64,000 nt of DNA from Pseudomonas sp. CC120222-01a (GTDB taxonomy: Bacteria; Pseudomonadota; Gammaproteobacteria; Pseudomonadales; Pseudomonadaceae), in contig NZ_QEQQ01000003.1 of assembly GCF_003097235.1 (NCBI RefSeq), positions 124,001-188,000 of the forward strand. Reading direction: 5' to 3'. Position numbers and translations under genes: made by a program. Positions 8,653 through 16,999 of this stretch are shown here, in pieces; the first letter of the stretch is position 1; each line of letters begins with the position of its first letter. Below the pieces are notes generated by a model. That model searched no databases. It was not told the origin of the DNA and worked only from the letters and a program-made list of their open reading frames with translations.

Positions 8653-9341
8653 CGCCCCAGCTCCCTAGGTGTGTCCCACCTGCATGAGGCTGGCGACTTA
8701 CTTCCCTCTGTGGACTGCGCGACAACCAGCTCTGCGAACTGCACGAGGTTTCCGATGGCTCCGGTACCTGACCGATCGATATGAAAGCCTTTGATGCCAA
8801 CAGCTCGAGGCCCATCACGGTCGCAGCGCGGCGAGTCTCCGATCATGGCTACCTGGGCTGAATTCCCGAACAGGTGTCCAGGTGCAACTCCAAGATCACG
8901 GCACACGGCGCGGTAGATTGCAGGGTCAGGCTTGGTGACTCCTAGCTCGTAGCTGAACGAGTATGCATTGAGGTCTGGCAGGAGCCTCTTCACCACCGGC
9001 CCATAGGTAGCAGCTAGGTTGCTGCAGATAGCGGTGGCGATCCCGTACTCACGGAGGAGGGTGATTGCGTCGAATGCATCCTGGATGACCTCGATCGATT
9101 CGATTTCACGTTGAAGGTCAGACTCGATCTCAGCCATGCGTGACGGTGTAACTTGGATGCCGAGGATGTCAGCAGCTTCTCGAATCCCAGCATCGAGGGT
9201 CATCAGTTTGTGGGCATCGCCAGAGGTAGGGCGACGACCATGCTTTGCTCCCTCTCGCAGTAACTGGCGATACGGATGCGAGGGGGAGGTGATCCTGAGG
9301 GTTGTGCCGAAGGCGTCGAAGATAACTGCTGTGATTGTCAT
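8649..9341 (-). CDS. HAD-superfamily hydrolase
   Basis: A 230-residue HAD phosphatase with all four motifs: I, AVIFDAFGTTL (nucleophile Asp at about residue 9); II, ICSN (Ser/Asn region); III, KPDPAIY (Lys); IV, MIGDSPRCDRDG (acidic pair). An alpha-helical cap lies between motifs I and II. The chosen ATG (9341) begins MTITAVIFDAFG, with GGAG six bases upstream; an extension to 9524 would add a low-complexity stretch that is not part of the HAD fold. It is followed, with a 4-bp overlap, by a protein of unknown function. Substrate unknown; small phosphometabolites are usual for this family. Confidence 0.85.
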   Translation of the reverse strand: MTITAVIFDAFGTTLRITSPSHPYRQLLREGAKHGRRPTSGDAHKLMTLDAGIREAADILGIQVTPSRMAEIESDLQREIESIEVIQDAFDAITLLREYGIATAICSNLAATYGPVVKRLLPDLNAYSFSYELGVTKPDPAIYRAVCRDLGVAPGHLFGNSAQVAMIGDSPRCDRDGPRAVGIKGFHIDRSGTGAIGNLVQFAELVVAQSTEGSKSPASCRWDTPRELGR

Positions 9342-9553
9342 GCCTATCTCCATATCGACTGCCGGATTTCGCGGATTTCTCAGAACTCTGGAGGCCCTGG
9401 TGTGCCTGGGCTGTAGCGAAGAAACTGCCGAAAATTTGCGGATTTTTTTGCGGATATTTTTCAGCGCCATCTGAGCTTGGGTGTGAAGGATTCCTCGGTA
9501 GATGAGTACACTTAGCACCAACACTAGGATGCCACATCACTGAGGCTCAAGAA

Positions 9554-9763
9554 GTGAAGAGAACACTGTTGGGTATGGCTGAAGCCGGCGAGCCATTGTT
9601 GAGGCAGGCGCTGGAGGCAATTCGAGACCACAACGAAGCACTAGCTGAAGCGCGGCCAGCTGCGGAAATTGAACGTCTACGTCTTGAGGCTGACCACCTG
9701 TATCAGACGGTCATCGACTATCAACTGCACAAGGCCGGCACACTAGGTGAGCCGATTCATTAG
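9554..9763 (+). CDS. small hypothetical helical protein
   Basis: A 69-residue, mainly helical protein (long helix ALEAIRDHNEALAEARPAAEIERLRLEAD). No recognised family. It ends 15 bp before a broken HigA-type antitoxin frame, so the two may once have been an operon, but it does not resemble a HigB toxin. Some polar leucine-rich spacing suggests oligomerisation. Confidence 0.5.
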   Translation: MKRTLLGMAEAGEPLLRQALEAIRDHNEALAEARPAAEIERLRLEADHLYQTVIDYQLHKAGTLGEPIH

Positions 9764-9778
9764 GGAGAGGGCCCTACT

Positions 9779-9961
9779 GTGGCGATCCGCCAAATCCGTA
9801 ACGAGGATGAGTACTGAGCAGCCCTCAGAGAGGTCTCGCCACTTTTCAACAATGAGCCAGAACCTGGTACTGAACAGGCTAAGGCTTTCGAAGCCATGGT
9901 TTTGCTGATCGAAGCATACGAGGCTGAGCATTATCCTGTTGTTACCAACACCGAGAGCTGA
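9779..9961 (+). pseudogene. HigA-type antitoxin remnant
   Basis: Read through, the frame begins VAIRQIRNEDEY, has a TGA at 9815-9817 (codon 13), and continues AALREVSPLFNNEPEPGTEQ, then MVLLIEAYEAEHYPV before stopping at 9961. This is the N-terminal half of HigA-family antitoxins (IRxExDYxxAL, EAYExxHYPI), which is normally followed by a helix-turn-helix of about 60 residues. Both the internal stop and the missing DNA-binding half mark it as dead. No intact toxin is seen next to it. Confidence 0.75.
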
Positions 9962-10183
9962 TGTGACCTTATGGTAGAGCGGAGATGATTAGTCAGAGAA
10001 GAGGCGCGGCCTGAGCAGAGCTATTTGGCTGTTCACTGAGCCTGATGTCATACGTGAGATCTGCTGAGAAGCGCTGATGAAGCGGAGCTCAGAAAAAATC
10101 TTTCTGCTTGCTTAATTGCATTGATTCAGCCCCATTATTAAGTTTTGTTGAAGGGGCTGAGTGTATTTTAACTAGTGATTTGC

Positions 10184-11068
10184 TTATTTTGAGAAGCAAT
10201 AGTCAGGCAGATTTACTAAAGGAGGTCTCAGTTGAAAAGCTGTCGATAGATTTGAAAGGAGCATATACAGGCCGATGAGTGCATCCCCTTTGTGTCCGTC
10301 CGGCCCCATCTCCCAGACGCCATATCCGGCTACATTCCCTAGTCGACCGCGAGGCCATAAAAAATCATTATCCTTAAATATGTAATATCCCTGCTCAAGG
10401 TTGATTATCATGTCTGGGCCATGACTAGCAAGGGTGTGCTCAGGGCATTCTGACTTGGCGTGCTCGATCATGGATGAAATGACTGACTGCGCTTTCATGC
10501 CTTTGTATGCAAATACTATATAAGGCGTTTTTTTTAGGTTTGAGCTGCGAAGGTCGTCGCGATACTCCAATTTCAATCCCAGGTTCGTGAAGTATTTGAC
10601 TGCGTTTTTTAATTGACTAGTGACGCGATCTCCTTCGCCTACATCATTCCTGCCAATAATTTCCTCGGCACGCACAAGTGACTTGAGTCTGTAGCTTGCC
10701 TTCACGCATTTGCCTACTTCAGCACTGTCGAGTGTGGACTTTACCTCGACTGCAGCCATGACGGCATCAATGAATGCTAGATGATAAGCGTCTACTAATG
10801 GCAAGCGAGGAGTATTTCCTCCATAAATTATTAGGTCAATCTGAGAGGATCTATTGTGCTCAGGGTCAATGATTTCCCCTGTGAAGAAGTCAACAGTTTT
10901 AGGTAGATGTGATGACAAGAATTTAGATGCCAGTGCCTCGCGACCACCGCCCTTAATGTCGCTATGTTTTGCATGATTGAGACGTTGCGATGCAACCTCA
11001 AGCTCTTTACCTACTGCCCTGAAATGCTCAGAGATAATTGGTGTTACAATTGATGGCTTAACTTTCAA
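10184..11068 (-). CDS. DUF6602 nuclease-like protein
   Basis: A 294-residue protein that matches DUF6602: GGGREALASKFLSSHLP (about 40-57), GEIIDPE, SSQIDLIIYG (about 73-82) and AAVEVKST (about 105-112). The spaced Glu, Asp and E-x-K form a PD-(D/E)XK-like core, so it is a candidate endonuclease or nuclease-fold effector. The rest is an alpha/beta region of unknown role ending near LSNLSTAFQLRPPLVNLPDY. There is no ATG near the 5' end; TTG at 11068, with a weak GGAAACC upstream, is the only sensible start. It is a single-gene unit. Nuclease activity is an inference from the motif layout. Confidence 0.7.
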   Translation of the reverse strand: MKVKPSIVTPIISEHFRAVGKELEVASQRLNHAKHSDIKGGGREALASKFLSSHLPKTVDFFTGEIIDPEHNRSSQIDLIIYGGNTPRLPLVDAYHLAFIDAVMAAVEVKSTLDSAEVGKCVKASYRLKSLVRAEEIIGRNDVGEGDRVTSQLKNAVKYFTNLGLKLEYRDDLRSSNLKKTPYIVFAYKGMKAQSVISSMIEHAKSECPEHTLASHGPDMIINLEQGYYIFKDNDFLWPRGRLGNVAGYGVWEMGPDGHKGDALIGLYMLLSNLSTAFQLRPPLVNLPDYCFSK

Positions 11069-11202
11069 AACCAGGTTTCCAAAAATACCAGAAGATTTAG
11101 TATGGTGGTGCTGCTTTCAAACGCGTTACTGTCCAGTCTACTTACTGCACAGTGGAGCATTCTACGTAATTGAGGGCTGTGAACAATTTAAAGGTTCAGC
11201 AG

Positions 11203-11310
11203 AAAAGCGGAGCGCGCCGGCGTGAGGGATGGACACCCGAAGGGGCGAGCCCTCGGCGTACGACGAGGGCTCGATTCACGACAGCGGGCCTGGTAGGGCG
11301 TGCCCTCATC
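11203..11310 (+). repeat. dispersed ~95-bp repeat, copy A
   Basis: One of three dispersed copies (others at 14007 and 15538) that share AAGCGGAGCGC, GTGA-N-GGATGGA, a GGG-N-CGAG block, CGGCGYACG, and a final TTCAC-N-ACAGC. In this copy the middle forms a perfect 10-bp stem (CGAGCCCTCG with CGAGGGCTCG, 8-nt loop). It lies just 3' of the frameshifted DUF7693 gene, as copy B lies 3' of the intact one. Confidence 0.7.
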
Positions 11311-11313
11311 GCT

Positions 11314-11639
11314 CTACAGAGCTTTCAACTTACGCTCCAGGGGCTGATGCTCCCAGGTCGACAGCAGAGCAACCGGATCGGCCCGGGATCGAACTTCCAG
11401 CATTTTCCCTCCGGGCTCACGCACCGTTCGCAGTAGTCAAGCTCATCACAGTCGTTGTAGATCGTGATCCGCCATCCCTCCACATCGATTTCGAAATGAC
11501 AGGCGTACAGCTGCTCCCAGGACTGGCTACCGACCTTGGTCATTGTCCGGCGTCCGAGCACCACTTCTCGCAACACCTGGCAGACTTCCCGGGCCGTGAT
11601 CGCGCTTGGGGAAGTGTCATCGCAGACGTCTAGAATCAT
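11314..11639 (-). pseudogene. DUF7693 family protein, frameshifted copy
   Basis: The first 80 residues (TAREVCQVLREVVLGRRTM, YACHFEIDVEGW, ITIYNDCDELDYCERCVSPEG) are nearly identical to the intact paralogue at 15648-15980. A deletion of about 8 bp relative to that paralogue, near 11375-11390, shifts the frame, so the usual end (IALLSTWELQTLERMLKAL) is lost; the shifted frame stops at 11325, whereas the ancestral stop is at 11314. Function of DUF7693 is unknown; CERC resembles a metal-binding pair. The gene and the repeat next to it were duplicated together. Confidence 0.7.
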
Positions 11640-11739
11640 ACGCAGCCTAAATCCTCGCTCATCTAACCGAGGATAGTGGGTTGGCTTCAGCTATGATAGA
11701 TAGTGGTTGTAGCATCGTATTTCGAATCTATGCAGCCAT

Positions 11740-12645
11740 CTAGTCAGTGGCACGGGCAAGCGCGCGTGCATCGTAAATTGGTAGCGTAGCTCTCTTGATA
11801 AGGGTCTGTACGAAGAGGTTCATTGAGTTTTTAGAGCACTTCCCTTTACGCCGCTCAAGATAAAGATCTCGGCCTCCCCGCCAAGCCAAAGCCAAGAGCC
11901 CAAATAATGCAGCAGTGTAAATTGCAATAACCCCGCCTGCTATTGTGTATGCTGGTAGTTTATTTAAGTATGGCGAAATTTGCATTTTTAGTTCCCCGCT
12001 TAGGTCAATAAATTTAAAGGATACGTTTAGAGCTATGCTTAAGAAGCTTAAGGTGAAAAGCCTTAAAAATAGGCGGCCGCTGAAAATATGACCTAAAGTC
12101 TTTTCGCCTAGAGTTAAAGAGTTTTCTTTGAAGCGCTTGCCAAGAATTATCGTCTTGTCAATGTTTTCTATGATCTCTAGGTATGATTCCTGTGGAACCT
12201 TAAAGTGCTTTTTGAGCCATAATGTCTTGTAGACTTCGAGATTTTTGTATGAGAACCTGCTTTCATTGCTGAGCACACCACATTTTCTTAGCATGAACTG
12301 CCGGTATTCTTGATCATACTTCGAAGCAAAAAGATAAATGCCAATCACTTCAAAGACGGCGGCGGCGAGGCTAGAAAGAAGCACGAAGAATGGTGACGCA
12401 TCATGGTTAATGGCTGAAATGGCCAAGAAAAAAATGGTCAGGGTAAATGAGATGAATGCCAGCTTGTATGACCTTGTTTTAGGTGCTGAGACTACAGTTG
12501 AAGTTCCAAATGCTAGGTTGAACTGGATTGCGATTTTTTCGATTTTTTCGAGGGTCAATATTTCCAATGGTCTGTTTCTCATGTGTTCATAGGTATTTGT
12601 TGGTTTGCAATTTGAGTCTGAAATGCAGCTATCTTCAAAGGTCAA
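11740..12645 (-). CDS. hypothetical membrane protein
   Basis: About 301 residues with two pairs of predicted membrane helices: around 64-82 and 88-108 (LAFISFTLTIFFLAISAI; FFVLLSSLAAAVFEVIGIYLF) and around 200-216 and 236-256. A charged cytoplasmic region of about 90 residues lies between the pairs, and a basic C-terminal tail follows. No family recognised. The 5' start is a TTG at 12645; an ATG at 12582 (MRNRPLEILTLEKI) is also plausible and loses no membrane segment. Low GC compared with the core genome. Phage-exclusion or conflict membrane effectors often look like this, but nothing specific supports that here. Confidence 0.6.
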   Translation of the reverse strand: MTFEDSCISDSNCKPTNTYEHMRNRPLEILTLEKIEKIAIQFNLAFGTSTVVSAPKTRSYKLAFISFTLTIFFLAISAINHDASPFFVLLSSLAAAVFEVIGIYLFASKYDQEYRQFMLRKCGVLSNESRFSYKNLEVYKTLWLKKHFKVPQESYLEIIENIDKTIILGKRFKENSLTLGEKTLGHIFSGRLFLRLFTLSFLSIALNVSFKFIDLSGELKMQISPYLNKLPAYTIAGGVIAIYTAALFGLLALAWRGGRDLYLERRKGKCSKNSMNLFVQTLIKRATLPIYDARALARATD

Positions 12646-12824
12646 GACTTACCCAGATGAAACCAATGGCGGTGCAATGCATTTCCTCGCTGAGTCTTAG
12701 TCTGTGCTATCAGTCTTCTTTCAAAAGCCTGAAATTACCAGCGAGCTCTTGTTTATGCGCCTGCGCGTGAGCCCAGTCTCAAGACGGCGGGGCGCTATGT
12801 TAAATCTATGAAAGAGATACTGAC

Positions 12825-13640
12825 CTAATCGCAGACCTGCAGAGGCTTGCCATCGACGATCCTGTATTTTCTCGGAATAACAGTCATCGGGTTCGCTGTG
12901 AAGCTCTCGATCGTTGTAATCTGAGTGATGTCCGATAGATCGCCGATGTTCAGCTCTAACGCGCCACGATCGTTTAGAGCCTCAGGCTCTGCCCCGAAGC
13001 ACAGTCGGTACTCTCGTTGCCAGGCGTACTCAATCGGTTTTCGGAACAATCCTATGGGCCCGCTGTAGTTACTGAAGTCTACGTAATCGACTTGACCGTA
13101 GCCTCCTTCAAAAAAAGGAGAATTGTATAGATGGGGATGGGCCTCGATAGCTTGTGAAAGCCTTCTAGAAAATTCTGCGTGATTTGTAATGCGAAGGACA
13201 TGGGTACCAAACTCTCGAAATCGTTCACTGAATCGCAGTTCTCCGTTCTCGAGTCCCCAAATTTTGCCATCATGTGCGGCTGAAACAGATCCAAGGCAGT
13301 AGATCATGACAGTTTCAGGTCGAGGCAGATTCAGGGTCATCACCGTTTCAGGATTCAAAATCATTTCGTCCTGACCCTCGACCTGGAGCACGAGCTCGCT
13401 GACAACCCCATCTCTGAGTCCGGAGCTGAGTTTGAGATAAACATTCTCCAGCTCGTCCTTTCGAAGCGCAGCGCCGGCTTCACCTTCAAGCTTCGCGAAA
13501 TAGTCGACGCTGTTCATGTAAAGCAGGCCGCGTTGAAGTGCCTGTAGTCGATCGAGATTTGCTACCTTGAAAAGCATCCAGCACTGCTTGTTCGGAAGGC
13601 GATCAGGTACCGCTTGCATCCGGACTTCACCAGTTATCAT
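12825..13640 (-). CDS. hypothetical protein, possible phage-conflict gene
   Basis: A 271-residue soluble protein. It has a conserved-looking N-terminal part (CWMLFKVANLDRLQALQRGLLYMNSVDYFAKLE) and a later block (FRKPIEYAWQREYRLCF) of a type found in uncharacterised proteins on phage-defence islands. I do not recognise a named domain. The ATG at 13640 has AGGGG upstream and is preferred; a longer start at 13667 lacks a ribosome site. It is followed on the same strand by nothing for 180 bp, so it is a single-gene unit. Confidence 0.6.
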   Translation of the reverse strand: MITGEVRMQAVPDRLPNKQCWMLFKVANLDRLQALQRGLLYMNSVDYFAKLEGEAGAALRKDELENVYLKLSSGLRDGVVSELVLQVEGQDEMILNPETVMTLNLPRPETVMIYCLGSVSAAHDGKIWGLENGELRFSERFREFGTHVLRITNHAEFSRRLSQAIEAHPHLYNSPFFEGGYGQVDYVDFSNYSGPIGLFRKPIEYAWQREYRLCFGAEPEALNDRGALELNIGDLSDITQITTIESFTANPMTVIPRKYRIVDGKPLQVCD

Positions 13641-13692
13641 CTTGGCCCCTAACCTGTACAGAATCATTGATCATTCATTGGAGTAGGACTGA

Positions 13693-13911
13693 CTACGGTT
13701 TGACGCTGGCGGCGACTAGCTCTGCAATCCCTGATCGTACGGCATCGATGTTGTCGTCCAGGGTTGCAAGGGCTCCATTGACGTTGTCCACAACCGTTGC
13801 AGCTCCTCGGTCACCAACCCATTTGGCTAACTCTTCGACGGCGGCGCGCAAGGCATCCTGGTTGTGGCTCAGGCGTTCAAGGGCTTCAGCGGCTGTCCGT
13901 AGCTCTTTCAT
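13693..13911 (-). CDS. small helical hypothetical protein
   Basis: 72 residues, nearly all helical with heptad-like spacing (ALERLSHNQDALRAAVEELAKWV and ALATLDDNIDAVRSGIAELVA), so probably an oligomer. No family recognised. It may be a fragment of a phage-tail or methyl-accepting-like coiled coil, but its intact start (GAAAGAG ribosome site) argues for a real small gene. Confidence 0.5.
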   Translation of the reverse strand: MKELRTAAEALERLSHNQDALRAAVEELAKWVGDRGAATVVDNVNGALATLDDNIDAVRSGIAELVAASVKP

Positions 13912-14006
13912 GATTAGCGTGTCCTGTTAAGGTTGGCAGTAGACCTTGTATCACAGCCTCAGTTAGTAAAGCTGGCATCTGATCGTTACGTACTAGATTT
14001 CGCAAC

Positions 14007-14095
14007 AAGCGGAGCGCTTAGGAGTGATGGATGGATGTCTGCAGGGCCGAGATTGCGGCGCACGCCGGAGACTTGGGTTCACCACAGCCGGCTCC
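14007..14095 (+). repeat. dispersed ~95-bp repeat, copy C (orphan)
   Basis: Aligns with copies A and B from AAGCGGAGCGC through GTGATGGATGGA, GCAGGGCCGAG, GCGGCGCACG and GGTTCACCACAGC. It is more diverged and has no DUF7693 gene beside it. Confidence 0.6.
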
Positions 14096-14271
14096 GACTG
14101 GGTACGCCCACGCTATCTGAACAGGAACGTCAGCACGTGGACTACAACTGCTAGAGGGCAATCACTACCCCTATGCCTCTGGTGCGTTTGCTACTCCTCT
14201 ACTGGAGGCAAATCACCGAATTTATCAAGTCGATTACACCGTGGAGATCTTGGAGTGCGTGGGGGAAAAGA

Positions 14272-14955
14272 GTGATCTGGTTTTTGGGTGACGTACATGG
14301 GCGCTTTGATCATGTCATCAGGTTGGTGAAGCTTCACCGTCCCGAGGCAGTGGTATTCCTGGGCGACCTTGAATGCGGTTTGCCCTTGGACATGATCCTT
14401 CGCCCGATCTTAGGGCAGACAGAGGTCTGGTTCATTCACGGCAACCATGACACGGATCGTCCAGCCTATTGGCATAACCTCCATGGCTGCGGCCTCTCTA
14501 AGCGCAGCCTGCATGGCCGTGTAGTGGAGATTGCTGGCCATCGAATAGCAGGGTTGGGGGGCACCTTCGAGTCGCAAGTCTGGCTACCAGGTAGCCCTGA
14601 TACCGGCATTCAGAATTACGGAGACTTCCTCGAGCATCTAGCGCTCCGGCCACAGCAGGCAGACATACTCGCGACGAAGAGGCAGCACGCGCTGTCAGCA
14701 ATCTACCCAGATGATTACTTCTCGCTCGCCATGGAGAAGGCGGATATTTTGGTCTGTCATGAGGCCCCTAGCTGTCATCCCTACGGCTACTCAGAGATCG
14801 ATGAGCTCGCTCAAGCCATGGGGGTTAAAATGGTCGTGCATGGCCATCATCATGATTCTCTCGACTATAGGTCTGAATGGTCAAAGCTGGAATTCGAGGC
14901 TCATGGCGTGGCGTTCCGATCCATCATGGCCATTGATGGCTCGGTCATCAGCTGA
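14272..14955 (+). CDS. calcineurin-like metallophosphoesterase
   Basis: A 227-residue metallophosphoesterase with the full motif set: GDVHGRFDH (about 5-13), FLGDLE (27-32), HGNHDTD (55-61), a central His region (CHEAPSCHPYG, about 158-168) and HGHHHD (about 188-193). These residues bind two metal ions. The preferred start is the GTG at 14272 (VIWFLGDVHG), with GGGGAAAAG just before it; the frame extends to 14173 but that part looks non-conserved. Single-gene unit in the cargo. Substrate unknown; relatives hydrolyse phosphodiesters or act on signalling nucleotides. Confidence 0.85.
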   Translation: MIWFLGDVHGRFDHVIRLVKLHRPEAVVFLGDLECGLPLDMILRPILGQTEVWFIHGNHDTDRPAYWHNLHGCGLSKRSLHGRVVEIAGHRIAGLGGTFESQVWLPGSPDTGIQNYGDFLEHLALRPQQADILATKRQHALSAIYPDDYFSLAMEKADILVCHEAPSCHPYGYSEIDELAQAMGVKMVVHGHHHDSLDYRSEWSKLEFEAHGVAFRSIMAIDGSVIS

Positions 14956-15111
14956 GGTTTGGTGTCGCGCACATACCAAGAGGCGCTCGATCATATCTGT
15001 CGAACCTTTGGGCAGAGGCCGGCTGCAGCGTCGTGAGGCCTGCAAGCCTGAGCAGGAAGAGGAGGGCGTGAACAGTTGCATTTAGTGATCGTCGTGGAGT
15101 GAGGTAAGAGC

Positions 15112-15363
15112 ATGAAGGTCGGTGAGTTGATTCAGTTACTGCAAGCCTTCGATCCTGAAATGAAAGTTGTGATGTCTCGCAGCGACTCAGGTCTTGAGGA
15201 CGTTATGGCGTGCTATGAGGATTTGATTTGCGAAGGGCTAGTGTTTGCGTATGACCAGTTGGACGACTTTGTGCTGTCAAAGGGTGCTGACGCCAGCACC
15301 GCTGAGAAAGTGGTAGTCATCGACATGTGCGAGCGCTTGGAGGATTGGCAGATCCAGCAGTGA
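15112..15363 (+). CDS. small conserved hypothetical protein
   Basis: 83 residues. The start MKVGELIQLLQAFDPEMKVVMSRSD resembles a widespread small-protein pattern (short helix then D/V-V-V strands) seen in phage and plasmid genes of unknown function. It is acidic, without membrane segments. GAGG-type ribosome site (GTGAGGTAAGAGC) before the ATG. No neighbour suggests a role. Confidence 0.6.
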   Translation: MKVGELIQLLQAFDPEMKVVMSRSDSGLEDVMACYEDLICEGLVFAYDQLDDFVLSKGADASTAEKVVVIDMCERLEDWQIQQ

Positions 15364-15537
15364 GCGTCGGCAGTCCGACCGATGTGGCGAATGGTCGGCC
15401 AGCCGTGAGGCTATTTCTCGCAATCGGGGATACTCCAACGAGCGCCGGGGGTATTGCTGGGCGACCTCGAGTTCAGGTCGGTCATGGCTGTAAACGGCCA
15501 GGTCATCATCTAATCGCTAAAACGTAGCCGTTTTCGC

Positions 15538-15640
15538 AAGCGGAGCGCGCCGGCGTGACGGATGGACGCCCGATGGGGCGAGACGTCGGCGTACGACTAT
15601 GGCTCGATTCACGACAGCCGGGCCTGACAGGACACGCCCT
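15538..15640 (+). repeat. dispersed ~95-bp repeat, copy B
   Basis: Closest relative of copy A: identical over AAGCGGAGCGCGCCGGCGTGA, and sharing GGATGGA, GGGGCGAG, TCGGCGTACGAC and GGCTCGATTCACGACAGC. Its central stem is weaker than in copy A (outer CGAG/CTCG kept, inner pairs changed). It lies just 3' of the intact DUF7693 gene. Confidence 0.7.
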
Positions 15641-15647
15641 GATCGGC

Positions 15648-15980
15648 CTACAGGGCTTTCAACATCCGCTCCAGGGTCTGAAGTTCCCACGTCGATAGCA
15701 GAGCAATCGGATCTGTCCGATCACCTGGATTGAAATCCCAGCAGTTCCCCTCCGGACTCACGCACCGCTCGCAGTAGTCCAGCTCATCACAGTCGTTGTA
15801 GATCGTGATCTGCCACCCTTCTACATCGACTTCGAAATGACAGGCGTACAGCTGCGCCCAGGACTGGCTGCCCACCTTGGTCATCGTCCGTCGTCCTAGC
15901 ACCACCTCTCGCAGCACCTGGCAGACTTCTCGAGCCGTCAGGGTGCTTGGTGGTACGTCGTGATGGTCATGTTGAATCAT
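15648..15980 (-). CDS. DUF7693 family protein
   Basis: A 110-residue protein: an N-terminal helix (TAREVCQVLREVVLGRRTM), a beta-rich middle (YACHFEVDVEGWQITIYNDC), a CERC pair within DYCERCVSPEG, and a terminal helix (DPIALLSTWELQTLERMLKAL). It is a known Pseudomonas family of unknown function. The ATG at 15980 corresponds to the start of its frameshifted paralogue at 11639; a longer frame to 16106 starts with TTG and is not shared. The conserved Trp and acid-rich middle suggest a compact domain; the cysteines may bind a metal. Confidence 0.7.
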   Translation of the reverse strand: MIQHDHHDVPPSTLTAREVCQVLREVVLGRRTMTKVGSQSWAQLYACHFEVDVEGWQITIYNDCDELDYCERCVSPEGNCWDFNPGDRTDPIALLSTWELQTLERMLKAL

Positions 15981-16095
15981 AAACAGCCCAGGCCTGTCGG
16001 TTATCAAGTCGAAGATACTACCCCGTGCAAAAGGTGGTACAGGAATCAAGCCGTTTGGAGCGAAAGTTGGGCTAGGCGAAGTGACCGGAATAACG

Positions 16096-16117
16096 ATGGA
16101 GTACAAATGTACTCCAT
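16096..16117. promoter_or_regulatory. perfect palindrome, LexA2-box-like
   Basis: Perfect 10-bp arms (ATGGAGTACA and its complement) around two A residues. The core reads AGTAC-AAAT-GTACT, close to the AGTAC-N4-GTGCT box that I recall for the Pseudomonas LexA2 repressor. It lies 116 bp before the DUF7693 start on the minus strand. No lexA2-imuAB genes are adjacent, so it may be a remnant promoter. Confidence 0.5.
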
Positions 16118-16272
16118 TGGGCTTGTAAAGACTGATTCAGCGGTCATTGAGCCGGAGGGCTTACAGCGCGTCTTCGATTGACGCAAGCTATGCCGCGACT
16201 CGCCTAAGTGTCTGATGCAGCCATTGAGTCGTATTCAGTGTCCCAAATGTATCAACCCACGGGATCTACGCT

Positions 16273-16599
16273 ATGCATCCAACCACGCCAGACGGTCGCT
16301 ACTTCGTAGTCAAAGGTCAGCTCTGGCGCCGCAGCAATCCCGCGCTGCCTGATGAGGAGCGTCAGCATTGGGTGCACGATCTGATGGAGGCTCGGCTAGC
16401 CGTGAAGGAAGCGAAAGCATCGAACGACGAAGACCAGCTGCGTGCGGCTCGAGCGTCAGTACATAAGGCCAAGGTGGTGCTAGGGGAGAGGGGCCCGGTT
16501 TGGTGGGATGATGGTAGTCCGGACTACAACCGTCACAAGGCGATCAACACGCCTTACGCTGCTTGGTACCTATCAATTCAACCACATTTGGCTAGCTAG
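16273..16599 (+). CDS. conserved hypothetical protein
   Basis: A 108-residue protein of a kind frequent in Pseudomonas and related genomes: N-terminal TPDGRYFVVKGQLWRRSNPALPDEER, a charged helical middle, and GPVWWDDGSPDYNRHKAINTPYAAWY. The pattern strongly resembles a conserved family with no assigned function (sometimes mislabelled as a Tol-type transporter protein). No signal peptide or membrane helix. The tryptophan-rich end is the most conserved part. Single gene. Confidence 0.7.
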   Translation: MHPTTPDGRYFVVKGQLWRRSNPALPDEERQHWVHDLMEARLAVKEAKASNDEDQLRAARASVHKAKVVLGERGPVWWDDGSPDYNRHKAINTPYAAWYLSIQPHLAS

Positions 16600-16999
16600 C
16601 TGTTAGGTACTTCAACCGTTTAAGTCGCTTTAGGTGACGGTCTAATGCTCGATACCTTCTGCATAGTAGCTTGGTCGCCTGATCTAAGCTCAGACTAAAT
16701 ATAGTCTTATCTTGCTTTGCGTTTCTGGTTTTGTTGTTTGTGCTGACAAGTAATTTGGCATTGAGTTGGTGCGTATTCTGTAAGAAAAAGTTGAAAGCTG
16801 CTTAATGGAGTTTATGGTCTATCTTAGTGCTGTCAATATAAGCTAATTGTTTTTGGGGTGATATTTTTTTCTGGTCGCTGTTGATAATTATGTGAATTGG
16901 GTCTAGCTTGAGGGCAATCTTTGATAAAGTTCCCCCCATTGCCTCAGGTGATTAATCCGGGAAGTGGGTGCGGTAACCCACGGAATGTCGGAGGCTACG
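16600..16999. other. AT-rich intergenic region
   Basis: About 400 bp, noticeably AT-rich between 16,680 and 16,920, with no reading frame I can support. It probably holds the promoter of the following gene and would be a natural target of an H-NS/MvaU-type silencer. Confidence 0.5.

Noticed and set aside
10127..10159. Terminator candidate (CAGCCCC...GGGGCTG) after the DUF6602 gene
   Set aside because: The loop is 19 nt and no T-run follows on the minus strand; only a weak stem.
15981..16106. N-terminal extension of the intact DUF7693 gene, looking faintly like the start of a LexA2/UmuD-type protein
   Set aside because: Starts with TTG inside the palindrome, is not shared with the paralogue, and the resemblance is too weak.
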